Source: Eulemur rufifrons (lineage: Eukaryota > Chordata > Mammalia > Primates > Lemuridae). From it: a DNA stretch of 64,000 nucleotides. Where the stretch lies: the NCBI RefSeq assembly GCF_041146395.1, contig NC_091009.1, forward strand, positions 577,501 to 641,500, in the 5' to 3' direction. Numbering within the stretch: the first letter of the stretch is position 1; each line of letters begins with the position of its first letter. Below the pieces are notes generated by a model. It was not told the origin of the DNA. It saw nothing but the letters and a program-made list of their open reading frames with translations, and made no database searches. The translations under genes and the position numbers were made by a program. Positions 46,739-60,100 of this stretch are shown in pieces.

Positions 46739-49700
46739 TTCAGGACCTCTGTCAGATCGCTGGTTTGTTTTTATTATCCCCAGAGAAGAGTAGTGGGCAT
46801 GTGTTTGGCAGGTGAAAAGTGCGGATTCTGTTTCAGAGAATTAAACAGGATCCGCATGGTAATCCCGTTCCTTTAAGAATCCTTTGCTTCATGAGCTGGG
46901 AATCCACCATGGTTCTATATACTTCTCTATGCGTGGGCACAGGAAACTGGCTTGTTCCAAGAAGTATGCCTCAGAGCTTTTCAATTAACCAGTATGTTGA
47001 AAATCCTTTGCAGGTTTTCAGCGTTTCACCATAATTGTGATAAAGTCTGTATGTGTCTCCTGAAAACCAATATGACTGCCAAGGACATAAGTATGCTGAG
47101 GCGTAGCTGACTTCGTGTTGCCTATTTTTGTTAGTGGAGACGGACATGAAGCCATTCTTCTAAGTATCATCCCACCATCATTTTTCCATTGTTTAAAAAT
47201 GCAGGGAAATTTTGCAAGTTAGCATTATAATTAGTAGCTGGAGGGTACTATTTTTTTTTTTTTTGTGGGGTCAGTGTGGATGGGTTGGTCAGGCCATCTG
47301 TCAATTCACTGGTTTGTTTTTATTATCCCCAGAGAGGAGAAGTGGGCATATATTTGGCAGGTGAAAAGTGCGCATTCTGTTTCAGAGAATTAAACAGGAT
47401 CCGCATGGTCATCTCATTCCTTTAAGAATCCTTTGCTTCATCAGCTGGGATTCCACCATGTTTCTATATACTCCTCTATGCGTGGGCACAGGTACCTGGC
47501 TTGTTCCAAGAAGTATGCTGGAGAGTTTTCAAATTAACCAGTACGTTGAAAATTATTTGCAGGTTTTCAGCGTTTCACCATAATTTTGATAACGTTTGTA
47601 TGTGCCTCCTGAAACCCAAGAAGGCTGCGACGGCCATAACTATGCTGAGGAGTAGCTGACTTGGTGTTGCCTATTTTTGTTAGTGGAGACAGACAAGAAG
47701 CCATTCTTCTAAGTATCATCTCACCACCATTTTTCCATTGTTTTAAAATGCAGGGAAATTTTGCAAGTTAGCATTATAATTAGTAGCTGGAGGGTACGGT
47801 TTATTTTTGTGTGTGGTCGATGTGGATGGGGGGGTCAGGCCCTCTGTGAGTTCGCTGGATAGTTTTTATTATAACCAGAGAGGAGAAGTGGGCATGTGTT
47901 TGGCAGGAGAAAAGGGCGGATTCTGTTTCAGAGAATTAACGATGATCCCCATGGTCATCCCGTTCCTTTAATAATCCTTTACTTCATCAGCTGGAAATCC
48001 ACCATGGTTCTATATACTCCTCTTTGCGTGGGAACAGGTAACTGGCTTGTTCCAAGAAGTATGCCGCAGAGCTTTTCAATTAACCACTACGTTGAAAATT
48101 ATTTGCAGGTGTTCAGCGTTTCACCATAATTGTGATAACGTTTGTTTGTGCCTCCTGAAACCCAAGAAGGCTGCGACGGACATAACTATGCTGAGGAGTA
48201 GCTGACTTGGTGTTGCCTATTTTTGTTAGTGGAGACTGACAAGAAGCCATTCTTCTAAGTATCATCCCACCACCATTTTTCCATTGTTTTAAAATGCAGG
48301 GAAATTTTGCAAGTTAGCATTATAATTAGTAGCTGGAGGCTACGGTGTTTTTTTGTTTTTTTTTCCTGTGGGGTCGGTGTGGATGTGTTGGTCAGGCCCT
48401 CTGTCAGTTCGCTGGTTAGTTTTTATTATCCCCAGAGAGGAGAAGTGGGCATATATTTGGCACGTGAAAAGTGCGGATTCTGCTTCAGAGAATTAAACAG
48501 GATCCGCATGGTCATCTCATTCTTTAAGAATCCTTTGCTTCATCAGCTGGGATTCCACCATGTTTCTATATACTCCTCTATGCGTGGGCACAGGTACCTG
48601 GCTTGTTCCAAGAAGTATGCCGCAGAGCTTTTCAATTAACCACTACGTTGAAAATAATTTGCAGGATTTCAGCGTTTCACCATAATTTTGATAACGTTTG
48701 TATGTGCCTCCTGAAACCCAAGAAGGCTGCGACGGACATACCTATGCTGAGGAGTAGCTGACTTGGTGTTGCCTATTTTTGTTAGCGGAGACAGACAAGA
48801 AGCCATTCTTCTAAGTATCATCACACCACCATTTTTGCATTGTTTTAAAATGCAGGGAAATTTTGCAAGTTAGCATGATAATTAGTAGCTGGAGGGTACG
48901 GTTTTTTTGTGTGTGTGGTCGATGTGGATGGGGGGGTCAGGCCCTCTGTCAGTTCGCTGGTTAGTTTTTATTATCCCCAGAGAGGAGAAGTGGGCATGTG
49001 TTTGGCAGGTGAAAAGGGCGGATTCTGTTTCAGAGAATTAACGATGATCCCCATGGTCATCCCGTTCCTTTAATAATCCTTTACTTCATCAGCTGGAAAT
49101 CCACCATGGTTCTATATACTCCTCTTTGCGTGGGAACAGGTAACTGGCTTGTTCCAAGAAGTATGCCACAGATCTTTTCAATTAATCACTACGGTGAAAA
49201 TTATTTGCAGGTGTTCAGCATTTCACCATAATTGTGATAACGTTTGTTTGTGCCTCCTGAAACCCAAGAAGGCTGCGACGGACATAACTATGCTGAGGAG
49301 TAGCTGACTTGGTGTTGCCTATTTTTGTTAGTGGAGACTGACAAGAAGCCATTCTTCTAAGTATTATCCCACCACCATTTTTCCATTGTTTAAAAATGCA
49401 AGAAAATTTTGCAAGTTAGCATTATAATTAGTAGCTGCAGGCTACGGTGTTTTTTTTTTTTTTTTTTCCTGTGGGGGCGGTGTGGATGTGTTGGTCAGGC
49501 CCTCTGTCAGTTCGCTGGTTAGTTTTTATTATCCCCAGAGAGGAGAAGTGGGTATTTGTATGGCAGGTGAAAACTGCGGATCTGTTTCAGAGAATTAAAC
49601 AGGATCCGCATGGTAATCCCGTTCCTTTAAGAATCCTTTGCTTCATCAGCTGGGAATCCACCATGGTTCTATATACTTCTCTATGCGTGGGCACAGGAAA

Positions 49701-52700
49701 CTGGCTTCTTCCAAGAAGTATGCCTCAGAGCTTTTCAATTAACCACTACGTTGAAAATCCTTTGCAGGTTTTCTGCGTTTCACCATAATTGTGATAACGT
49801 GTGTATGTGCCTACTGAAACCAAATATGGCTGCTACGGACATAACTATGCTGAGGCGTAGGTGACTTGGTGTTGCCTATTTTTGTCAGTGGAGACTGACA
49901 AGAAGCCATTCTTCTAAGTATCATCCCACCATCATTTCTCCATTGTTTAAAAATGCAGGGAAATTTTGCAAATTGGCATTATAATGAGTAGCTGGAGGGT
50001 ACTTTTTTTTTTGTGGGGTTGGTCAGGATGGGTGTTCAGGCCCTCTGTCACATCGCTGGTTTGTTTTTATTATCCCCGGAGAAGAGTAGTGGGCATGTGT
50101 TTGGCAGGTGAAAAGTGCGGATTCTGTTTCAGAGAATTAACGATGATACCCATGGTCATCCAGTTCCTTTAATAATCCTTTACTTCATCAGCTGGAAATC
50201 CACCATGGTTCTATATACTCCTCTTTCCGTGGGAACAGGTAACTGGCTTGTTCCAAGAAGTATGCCGCAGAGCTTTTCAATTAACCACTACATTGAAAAT
50301 TATTTGCAGGTGTTCAGCGTTTACCATAATTGTGATAAGTTAACGTTTGTTTGTGCCTCCTGAAACCCAAGATGGCTGCCACGAACATAACGATGCTGAG
50401 GCGTAGCTGACTTGGTTTTGCCTATTTTTGTTAGTGCAGACTGACAAGAATCCATTCTTCTAAGTATCATCTCACCATCATTTTTCCTTTGTTTAAAAAT
50501 GCAGGATAATTTTGCAAGTTAGCATTATAATTAGTAGATGAAAGCTACGGTGTTTTTTTTTTTTTTCCTGTGGGGTCGGTGTGGATGTGTTGGTCAGGCC
50601 CTCTGTCAGTTCGCTGGTTTGTTTTTATTATCCCCAGAGAGGAGAAGTGGGTATTAGTATGGCAGGTGAAAACTGCGGATCTGTTTCAGAGAATTAAACA
50701 GGATCCGCATGGTAATCCCGTTCCTTTAAGAATCCTTTGCTTCATGAGCTGGGAATCCACCATGGTTCCATATACTTCTCTATGCGTGGGCACAGGAAAC
50801 TGGCTTGTTCCAAGAAGTATGCCTCAGAGCTTTTCAATTAACCAGTGTGTTGAAAATCCTTTGCAGGTTTTCAGCGTTTCACCATAATTGTGATAACGTG
50901 TGTATGTGCCTACTGAAACCAAATATGGCTGCTACGGACATAACTATGCCGAGGCGTAGCTCACATCGTGTTGCCTATTTTTGTCAGTGGAGACTGACAA
51001 GAAGCCATTCTTCTAAGTATCATCCCACCATCATTTCTTCATTGTTTAAAAATGCAGGGAAATTTTGCAAATTGGCATTATAATTAGTAGCTGGACGGTA
51101 CATTTTTTTTTTGTGGGGTCGGTCAGGATGGGTGTTCAGGCCCTCTGTCAGATCGCTGCTTAGTTTTTATTATCCCCAGAGAAGAGTAATGGGCATGTGT
51201 TTGGCAGGTGAAAAGTGCGGATTCTGTTTCAGAGAATTAAACAGGATACGCATGGTCATCTCATTCCTTTAAGAATCCTTTGCTTCATCAGCTGGGATTC
51301 CACCATGTTTCTATATACTCCTCTATGCGTGGGCACAGGTACCTGGCTTGTTCCAAGAATTATGCTGGAGACTTTTGAAATTAACCAGTACGTTGAAAAT
51401 TATTTGCAGGTTTTCAGCGTTTCACCATAATTTTGATAACGTTTGTATGTGCCTCCTGAAACCCAAGAAGCCTGCGACAGACATAACTATGCTGAGGAGT
51501 AGCTGACTTGGTGTTGCCTATTTTTGTTAGTGGAGACTGACAAGAAGCCATTCTTCTAAGTATCATCCCACCACCATTTTTCCATTGTTTTAAAATGCAG
51601 GGAAATTTTGCAAGTTAGCATTGTAATTAGTAGCTGGAGGGTACGGTATTTTTTTTTGTGTGGTCGATGTGGATGGGGGGGTCAGGCCCTCTGTCAGTTT
51701 GCTGGTTAGTTTTTATTATCCCCAGAGAGGAGAAGTGGGCATGTGTTTGGCAGGTGAAAAGGGCGGATTCTGTTTCAGAGAATTAACGATGATCCCCATG
51801 GTCATCCCGTTCCTTTAATAATCCTTTACTTCATCAGCTGGAAATCCACCATGGTTCTATATACTCCTCTTTGCGTGGGAACAGGTAAGTGGCTTGTTCC
51901 AAGAAGTATGCCGCAGAGCTTTTCAATTAAGCAGTACGTTGAAAATTATTTGCAGGTGTTCAGCGTTTCACCATAATTGTGATAACGTTTGTTTGTGCCT
52001 CCTGAAACCCAAGATGGCTGCCACGAAAATAACGATGCTGAGGCGTAGCTGATTAGGTTTTGCCTATTTTTGTTAGTGGAGACTGACAAGAATCCATTCT
52101 TCTAAGTATGATCTCACCATCATTTTTCCATTGTTTAAAAATGCAGGGAAATTTTGCAAGTTAGCATTATAATTAGTAGCTGGAGGCTACGGTGTTTTTT
52201 TTTTTTTTTTTTTCCTGTGGGGTCTGTGTGGATGTGTTGGTCAGGCCCTCTGTCAGTTCGCTGGTTTGTTTTTATTATCCCCAGAGAGGAGAAGTGGGTA
52301 TTAGTATGGCAGGTGAAAACTGCGGATCTGTTTCAGAGAATTAAACAGGATCCGCATGGTAATCCCGTTCCTTTAAGAATCCTTTGCTTCATGAGCTGGG
52401 AATCCACCATGGTTCTATATACTTCTCTATGCGTGGGCACAGGAAACTGGCATGTTCCAAGAAGTATGCCTCAGAGCTTTTCAATTAAACAGTATGTTGA
52501 AAATCCTTTGCAGGTTTTCAGCGTTTCACCATAATTGTGATAACGTGTGTATGTGTCTCCTGAAACGCAATATGGCTGCCAAGGACATAAGTATGCTGAG
52601 GCGTAGCTGACTTCGTGTTGCCTATTTTTGTTAGTGGAGACTGACAAGAAACCATTTTTCTAAGTATCATCCCACCATCATTTTTCCATTGTTTAAAAAT

Positions 52701-55700
52701 GCAGGGAAATTTTGCAAGTTAGCATTATAATTAGTAAGTGGAGGGTACTTTTTTTTTTTTTTGTGGGGTCAGTGTGGATGGGTTGGTCAGGCCATCTGTC
52801 AATTCACTGGTTTGTTTTTATTATCCCCAGAGAGGAGAAGTGGGCATGTGTTTGGCAGTTGAAAAGTGCGGATTCTGTTTCAGAGAATTAAACAGGATCC
52901 GCATGGTCATCTCATTCCTTTAAGAATCCTTTGCTTCATCAGCTGGGATTCCACCATGTTTCTATATACTCCTCTATGCCTGGGCACAGGTACCTGGCTT
53001 GTTCCAAGAAGTATGCTGGAGAGTTGTCAAATTAACCAGTACGTTGAAAATTATTTGCAGGTTTTCAGCGTCTCACCATAATTTTGATAACGTTTGTATG
53101 TGCCTCCTGAAACCCAAGAAGGCTGCGACGGACATAACTATGCTGAAGAGTAGCTGACTTGGTGTTGCCTATTTTTGTTAGTGGAGACTGACAAGAAGCC
53201 ATTCTTCTAAGAATCATCCCACCACCATTTTTCCATTGTTTTAAAATGCAGGGAACTTTTGCAAGTTAGTATTATAATTAGTAGCTGGAGGGTACGGTTT
53301 ATTTTTGTGTGTGGTCGATGTGGATGGGGGGGTCAGGCCCTCTGTCAGTTCGCTGGATAGTTTTTATTATAACCAGAGAGGAGAAGTGGGCATGTGTTTG
53401 GCAGGAGAAAAGGGCGGATTCTGTTTCAGAGAATTAACGATGATCCCCATGGTCATCCCATTCCTTTAATAATCCTTTACTTCATCAGCTGGAAATCCAC
53501 CATGGTTCTATATACTCCTCTTTGCGTGGGAACAGGTAACTGGCTTGTTCCAAGAAGTATGCCGCAGAGCTTTTCAATTAACCACTATGTTGAAAATTAT
53601 TTGCAGGTGTTCAGCGTTTCACCATAATTGTGATAACGTTTGTTTGTGCCTCCTGAAACCCAAGAAGGCTGCGACGGACATAACTATGCTGAGGAGTAGC
53701 TGACTTGGTGTTGCCTATTTTTGTTAGTGGAGACTGACAAGAAGCCATTCTTCTAAGTATCATCCCACCACCATTTTTCCATTGTTTTAAAAGGCAGGGA
53801 AATTTTGCAAGTTAGCATTATAATTAGTAGCTGGAGGGTAAGGTTTTTTTTGTATGTGTGGTCGATGTGGATGGGGGGTCAGGCCCTCCGTCAGTTCGCT
53901 TGTTAGTTTTTATTATCCCAAGAGAGGACAAGTGGGCATGTGTTTGTGTGGTGAAATGGCGGATTCTGTTTCAGAGAATTAACGATGATCCCCATGGTCA
54001 TCCCGTTCCTTTAATAATCCTTTACTTCATCAGCTGGAAATCCACCATGGTTCTATATACTCCTCTTTGCGTGGGAACAGGTAACTGGCTTGTTCCAAGA
54101 AGTATGCCGCAGAGCTTTTAAATTAACCACTACGTTGAAAATTATTTGCAGGTGTTCAGCGTTTCACCATAATTGTGATAACGTTTGTTTGTGCCTCCTG
54201 AAACCCAAGAAGGCTGCGACGGACATAACTATGCTGAGGAGTAGCTGACGTGGTGTTGCCTATTTTTGTTAGTGGAGACTGACAGGAATCCATTCTTCTA
54301 AGTATCAGCTCACCATCATTTTTCCATTGTTTAAAAATGCAGGAAAATTTTGCAAGTTAGCATTATAATTAGTAGCTGGAGGCTACGGTGTTTTTTCTTT
54401 TTTTTTCCTGTGGGGTCTGTGTGGATGTGTTGGTCAGGCCCTCTGTCAGTTCGCTGGTTTGTTTTTATTATCCCCAGAGAGGAGAAGTGGGTATTAGTTT
54501 GGCAGGTGAAAACTGCGGATCTGTTTCAGAGAATTAAACAGGATCCGCATGGTAATCCCGTTCCTTTACGAATCCTTTGCTTCATGAGCTGTGAATCCAC
54601 CATGGTTCTATATACTTCTCTATGCGTGGGCACAGGAAACTGGGTTGCTCGAAGAAGTATTCCTCACACCTTTTCAATTAACCAGTATGTTGAAAATCCT
54701 TTCCAGCTTTTCAGCGTTTCACCATAATTGAGATAACGTGTGTATGTGCCTACTGAAACCAAATATGGCTGCTACGGACATAACTATGCTGAGGCGTAGC
54801 TGACTTGGTGTTGCCTATTTTTGTCAGTGGAGACTGAGAAGAAGCCATTCTTCTAAGTATCATCGCACCACCATTTCTCCATTGTTTTAAAAAGCAGGGA
54901 AATTTTGCAAGTTAGCATTTTAATTAGTAGCTGGAGGGTACGGTTTTTTTTTTGTGTGTGTGGTCGATGTGGATGGGGGGGTCAGGCCCTCTGTCAGTTC
55001 GCTGGTTAGTTTTTATTATCCCCAGAGAGGAGAAATACGCATGTGTTAGGCAGGTGAAAAGGGCGGTTTCTGTTTCAGAGAATTAACGATGATCCCAATG
55101 TCATCCAGTTTCTTTAATAATCCTTTACTTCATCAGCTGGAAATCCACCATGGTTCTATATACTCCTCTTTGCGTGGGAACAGGTAAGTGGCTTGTTCCA
55201 AGAAGTATGCCGCAGAGCTTTTCAATTAACCACTACGTTGAAAATTATTTGCAGGTGTTCAGCGTTTCATCCTAATTGTGATAAAGTTTGTTTGTGCCTC
55301 CTGAAACCGAAGAAGACTGCGACGGACATAACTATGCTGAGGAGTAGCTGACTTGGTGTTGCCTATTTTTGTTAGTGGAGACTGTCAAGAAGCCATTCTT
55401 CTAAGTATCATCCCACCACCATTTTTCCATTGTTTTAAAATGCAGGGAAATTTTGGAAGTTAGCATTATAATTAGTAGCTGGATGGTTCGGATTTTTTTG
55501 TGTGTGTGGTCGATGTGGATGGGGGGGTCAGGCCCTCTGTCAGTTCGCTGGTTAGTTTTTATTATCCCCAGAGAGGAGAAGTGGGCATGTTTTTGGCAGG
55601 TGAAAAGGGCGGATTCTCTTTCAGAGATTTAACGATGATCCCCATGGTCATCCAGTTCCTTTAAAAATCCTTTACTTCATCAGCTGGAAATCCACCATGG

Positions 55701-56080
55701 TTGTATATACTCCTCTTTGCGTGGGAACAGGTAACTGGCTTGTTCCAAGAAGTATGCCGCAGAGCTTTTCAATTAACCACTACGTTGAAAATTATTTGCA
55801 GGTGTTCAGCGTTTCACCATAATTGTGATAACGTTTGTTTGTGCCTCCTGAAACCCAAGGTGGCTGCCACGAACATAACGATGCTGAGGAGTAGCTGACT
55901 TGGTTTTGCCTATTTTTGTTAGTGGAGACTGACAAGAAGCCATTCTTCTAAGTATCATCTCACCCTCATTTTTCCATTGTTTAAAAATACAGGAAAATAT
56001 TGCAAGTTAGCATTATAATTAGTAGCTGGAGGCTACGGTGGTTTTTTTTTTTTTTCCTGTGGGGTCGGTGTGGATGTGTT
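46739..56080. repeat. Homogenised satellite array, right part
   Basis: About 17 monomers. 'ctggag' landmarks lie near 47239, 47788, 48334, 48890, 49435, 49993, 50539, 51092, 51635, 52182, 52738, 53286, 53831, 54377, 54932, 55481 and 56027. Up to about 54.86 kb each monomer has its counterpart in copy A. The last two or three are more diverged, and the final type a monomer is cut off after 'ggatgtgtt'. The first six bases are the 3' TSD of provirus B. Types are mainly a, b and c. No gene seen. Confidence 0.92.
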
Positions 56081-56196
56081 CAAACCCACGGGCCCATACC
56101 CAGAGTATGATAGAGTGGGTTCCCAGGTACAATCCCAGCCCCCTAAACTCCCCCCGCCCGCCTAATGCAGACAGGGCCCGTGCGCTAAGCATAAAC
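56081..56196. repeat. Non-telomeric block 1, truncated copy
   Basis: Right half of the block found whole at 59883-60100 (variant with 'gagtatgatagagtgggttc'). Its left half is missing because the satellite junction falls inside it. Confidence 0.85.
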
Positions 56197-57860
56197 AATA
56201 CCTTTAACAGATAACCCTAACCCTGAACATAACACCCAACCCTGTTCCTACTTCTCCCCTTAACACGTAAACCTCACCGTGCGCCTAACTTTAACCTCTT
56301 ATCCTAACGTTAATGCATAACCCATTCCCTGAGAACAACCCCTATCCCATAATTCTAACCCTATCTCCTACTCATCACTGTGACACCTAATCCCTAACCC
56401 TTATTCTAAACCGCTAACCCTAACCGGAACCCTACCTACAACCCTAACACTGACTGTAACCCTTACTTCTAACCCCAACGCTATGCCTAACAAAAACCCT
56501 AACCCTTCACCCAAACCCCTAAGCCTTACGCTAACCCTTAACCCTAATCCTAATCCTAACCATTAAACCTATCCCTAGCTCTTAAAGCTAACCCTAAACC
56601 TTGCCCTCACGACTAGACCTAACCCTGGCACTAACCTAACACCTAACACTAACAAGAACCCCTAAAGCTAACCCTGAACTCTATACCTAACCCTAGCAGT
56701 AATCTTTAACCCTAAACCTAAGCCCAACCCATAACCCTAATCCTATCCTTTTACCCTAAAACTAACCCCTAAACCTAACCCCTATACCTAACCCTAACTC
56801 TAACCCCAATCCTAATTCTAACCATACCCCTTCATAAAACACGAACTCCTAACCGCTAACCCTAACACTAACCAAAAACCCTAATCGCTAATCCCTAACC
56901 CTAACGCTTAACCTTTACCCTAACCGTTAACCCTCACCCTAATTCTTAACACTGACCCTAACCTTAACCTTTAACTCTAAGCCTAACCCTAAACCCTACA
57001 GTAAGGAAGACCCTTAATGCTAATGGGATCCCTTATCCCTAACCCTAACACTACAGCTAAAAATAACCCTAACCTTTGATCCTTAAACCTAACCCCTAAC
57101 ACTTACTTTAACCCCAAACCCTAACCCTAATCCTAAGCATTAAACCTAACCCTATCTCTTAACCCTAACCCTAGCCCTTACCCTAACGCCTAGATCTAAC
57201 CCTAAATATAACCTCCCGCCTAATCCTAACCTTAATCCTTAATGCTAACGCTAACCCTGAACCCTAAACCTACCCTGTAACCCTTAACACGAACCCTATC
57301 CGTAAACCTTAACCCTGACCCTAACCATTACCCGCACCCAAGTATTTAACCCTGACCCTAACCCTAATCCTTAATGATAACCCTAACACTAAACCCTAAC
57401 CCTAAGCCCAACACTTAACCCTAATCCTATCCCTTAACCCTAACCCTATCCCTAACCCTAATGCTAACCGCTAAACGTAACCCTAACCGTGAACAGTAAA
57501 CCTAACCCTAACCTCTAACACAAACTATAGCACATAACTCTAAACCTAAAACTAACCCTAACCCTAACCCTAACCCTAAACCCTAACTCTTAACCTTAAC
57601 CCTAAGCGTTAACTCTCACGCTAACTTTTAATCCTAACCCTAATCCTAATCTTCAACCCTAAACCTAACACTTAACCCTAACCCTGTACCAAACCCTAAC
57701 CCCTCATCTTAACCCTAACCTTAAACCTCAACCCTAAACCAAAGTGTAACCGTTAAATCTAAGAGTAACCTTTAACCCTATCCGTAATCCCTAAGCCTAA
57801 GCCCTCACCCTAACACTAAACTTCATCCTTAACCCTAACCATAACCCTAACCCTAAATCT

Positions 57861-58060
57861 AATTCTCAGACTTCTTGCTTTCTTAGAGTTTAGAAAGCCT
57901 GCAATCCTCCCACACCATGCGTGAAAGGAGGCTCTGCCACAGTGTCCTGCATGAAACCCAGAGGCCCATACACTGCGTGCCGTAGAGTGGGTTCCCAGCG
58001 ACCATCCCAGACACCTAACTTTGCCTCCTAGAGCATACAGGGCCCGTGCCCTAAGCATAA
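57861..58060. repeat. Non-telomeric block 1, variant with 'cactgcgtgccg'
   Basis: About 200 bp without CCCTAA periodicity, from 'cttcttgctttcttagag' to 'cagggcccgtgcc'. It recurs at 61821-62018 and in variant form at 59883-60100 and 63709-63915. Identity unknown; a short minus-strand frame lies in each copy. Confidence 0.85.
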
Positions 58061-58825
58061 ACCCTACCCCTCACCCATAAGCCTAACCCACAACATAACA
58101 CCTAACCCTGATCCTACTGCTCACCTTAACAGGTAAACCTCACCATAACCCTAACTTTAACCCGATATCTTAACGTTAATGCATGACACCCTGAGAACAA
58201 GCCCTATACCGTCATTATAACCCTACCTCCTATCTATAACCGTAACCCATAATCCCTAATTCTGAAACGCCAACCCTAACCTTAACCCGACCAACAACAC
58301 TAACACTAACCCTAACCCCTTACCCTAATCCTACGCCTAAAAGTAACCCTGACCGTTGATCCTTAGTCATAACCCCTAACCTTAACCCTAACCCTTAACC
58401 CTATTCCCAATCCTAACCATTAAACATAACCCTAACATTTAACCCTAACCCTAACCTTTACCCTAATGCCTAGAGATCTAACCCCAACAGTGACCTACAG
58501 TTAACACTAACCCCAACCCCTAATGCTAACCTTAAACCTGAACCAACCTCCTAACCCTTAACCCTAACAATATCCCTAACCCCTACGCCTAACCCCAACT
58601 GCTAACCCTCTACCCCACACCCTGAATCCTAACCCTATCCCTTAACCCTAACCCCTAACCCTAACGCTAACTCCAACCCTAAACCTTACCCTGGCCCCCT
58701 AACCCAGACTTAACACCTTACCCCTAACACTAACTCTAACCCTAACCACTAATCCCTAGCACCTAACCCTGACTCGAAACCTAACCCCTAACACGAAAAA
58801 CCCTAACCCCAACCCCAACCCTAAT

Positions 58826-59010
58826 TCTCACACTACTTCCATTCCCAGAGTGAAGCAAGCCTACAATACAGCCATGCCATGTGTGAGATGAGGCTCCGCC
58901 TGAGTCCTGCATGGAGGTCCTCTCCCAAGGCCCAGGGAATGATGTTGTGCTTTCGTGGTGACTCCGACCGCACCCCTCTCACCGTAGATTAACCAGGTCC
59001 TGTGCCCTTA
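58826..59010. repeat. Non-telomeric block 2
   Basis: From 'cactacttccattcccagag' to 'aaccaggtcctgtgccc'; recurs at 62782-62970. Its left half resembles block 1 ('gccatgccatgtgtgag' against 'gccatgcgtgaaag', then 'gtcctgcatg'), so the two blocks share ancestry. Confidence 0.8.
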
Positions 59011-59260
59011 AACTGACCGCTAAAGCTAAGCCCTACCACCAACGCTAACCCCTGACCCTGAATCTAAGCCCCGAGCCTAAAGCCCAACATTAACTCTAGA
59101 CCCTTACCCTAAACCTAATCCCTAACCCTAATGCTAACCCCTAAACCCAACCCTAACCGTGAATAGTAAACCTAACCCTAACCTCTAACATAAACCATAG
59201 CACATAACTCTAACCCTAAAACTAACCCTAACCCTAACCATAACCCTAAACCCTAAATCT

Positions 59261-59600
59261 TTTTTTTTTTTTTTTTTTTTTTGAGAGAGTCTCACTCTGT
59301 TGCCCAAGATAGAGTGAGTGCCGTGACATCAGCCTAGCTCACAGCAACCTCAGACTCCTGAGCTCAAGGAATCCTCCTGTCTCAGCCTCCCGAGCAGCTG
59401 GGACTACAGGCATGCGCCACCATGCCCGGCTAATTTTTTTCTATATATATTTTTAGCTGTCCATATAATTTCTTTCTATTTTTAGTACAGATGGGGTCTC
59501 GCTCTTGCTCAGGCTGGTCTTGAACTCCTGAGCTCAAACGATCCACCCACCTCGGCCTCCCAGAGTGGTAGGATTACAGGCGTGAGCCACCGCGCCCGGC
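59261..59600 (-). mobile_element. Alu SINE, strepsirrhine type, minus strand
   Basis: A full dimeric Alu in reverse orientation: poly(T) first, then the right monomer, the A/T-rich linker and the left monomer ending 'caccgcgcccggc'. Flanks 59245-59260 and 59601-59616 are a 16-bp TSD with one difference, made of telomere-like sequence. A sibling position near 57570-57590 is the uninterrupted form. Confidence 0.93.
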
Positions 59601-59882
59601 CCTAAACCCTAACTCTTAACCTTAACACTAAGCGTTCACTCTCATGCTAACCTTTAATCCTAACCCTAATCCTAATCTTCAACCCTAAACCTAACACTTA
59701 ACCCTAACCCTGTACCACACTCTAACCCCTCATCTTAACCCTAACCGTAAACCTCAACCCTAAACCAAAGTGTAACCGTTAAATCTAAGAGTAACCTTTA
59801 ACCCTAACCCTAATCCCTAACCCTAAGCCCTCACACTAACACTACAATTTACCCTTAACCCTATCCATAAACCTAACCCTAA

Positions 59883-60100
59883 AATCAAATTATAAGACTT
59901 CTTCCTTTCTTAGAGTTTAGAAAGCCTGCAATCCTCCCATGCCATGCGTGAAAGGAGGCTCTACCACTGTGTCCTGCATGAAACCCACGGGCCCATACCC
60001 AGAGTATGATAGAGTGGGTTCCCGGGTACAATCCCAGCCCCCTAAACTCCCCCCGCCCGCCTAATGCAGACAGGGCCCGTGCGCTAAGCATAAACAATAC
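59883..60100. repeat. Non-telomeric block 1, variant with 'gagtatgatag'
   Basis: Complete form of the block truncated at 56081. It has the C-rich 'ctccccccgcccgcc' near 60047 and is about 3.82 kb before its next copy at 63709. Confidence 0.85.

Larger units (their letters stand above)
37450..54860. repeat. Macro-duplication copy B (satellite + provirus)
   Basis: Second copy of the 18.0-36.5 kb segment, about 17.4 kb long because it lacks two monomers. Similarity fades after about 54.6 kb, and the monomer order differs from 54.9 kb on. Confidence 0.85.

Noticed and set aside
6570..56080. CRISPR-like direct repeats
   Set aside because: The repeats are about 548 bp in a primate satellite, with no short repeat-spacer structure.
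13833..56080. CENP-B box in the satellite
   Set aside because: No match to the 17-bp box (TTCG, four bases, A, two bases, CGGG) seen by eye; 'ttcgctgg' and 'cttcgtg' fail at the second half. A matrix scan would be decisive.
57553..57579. True functional telomere end
   Set aside because: Only a few exact CCCTAA units in a row; most units are mutated and non-telomeric blocks intervene.
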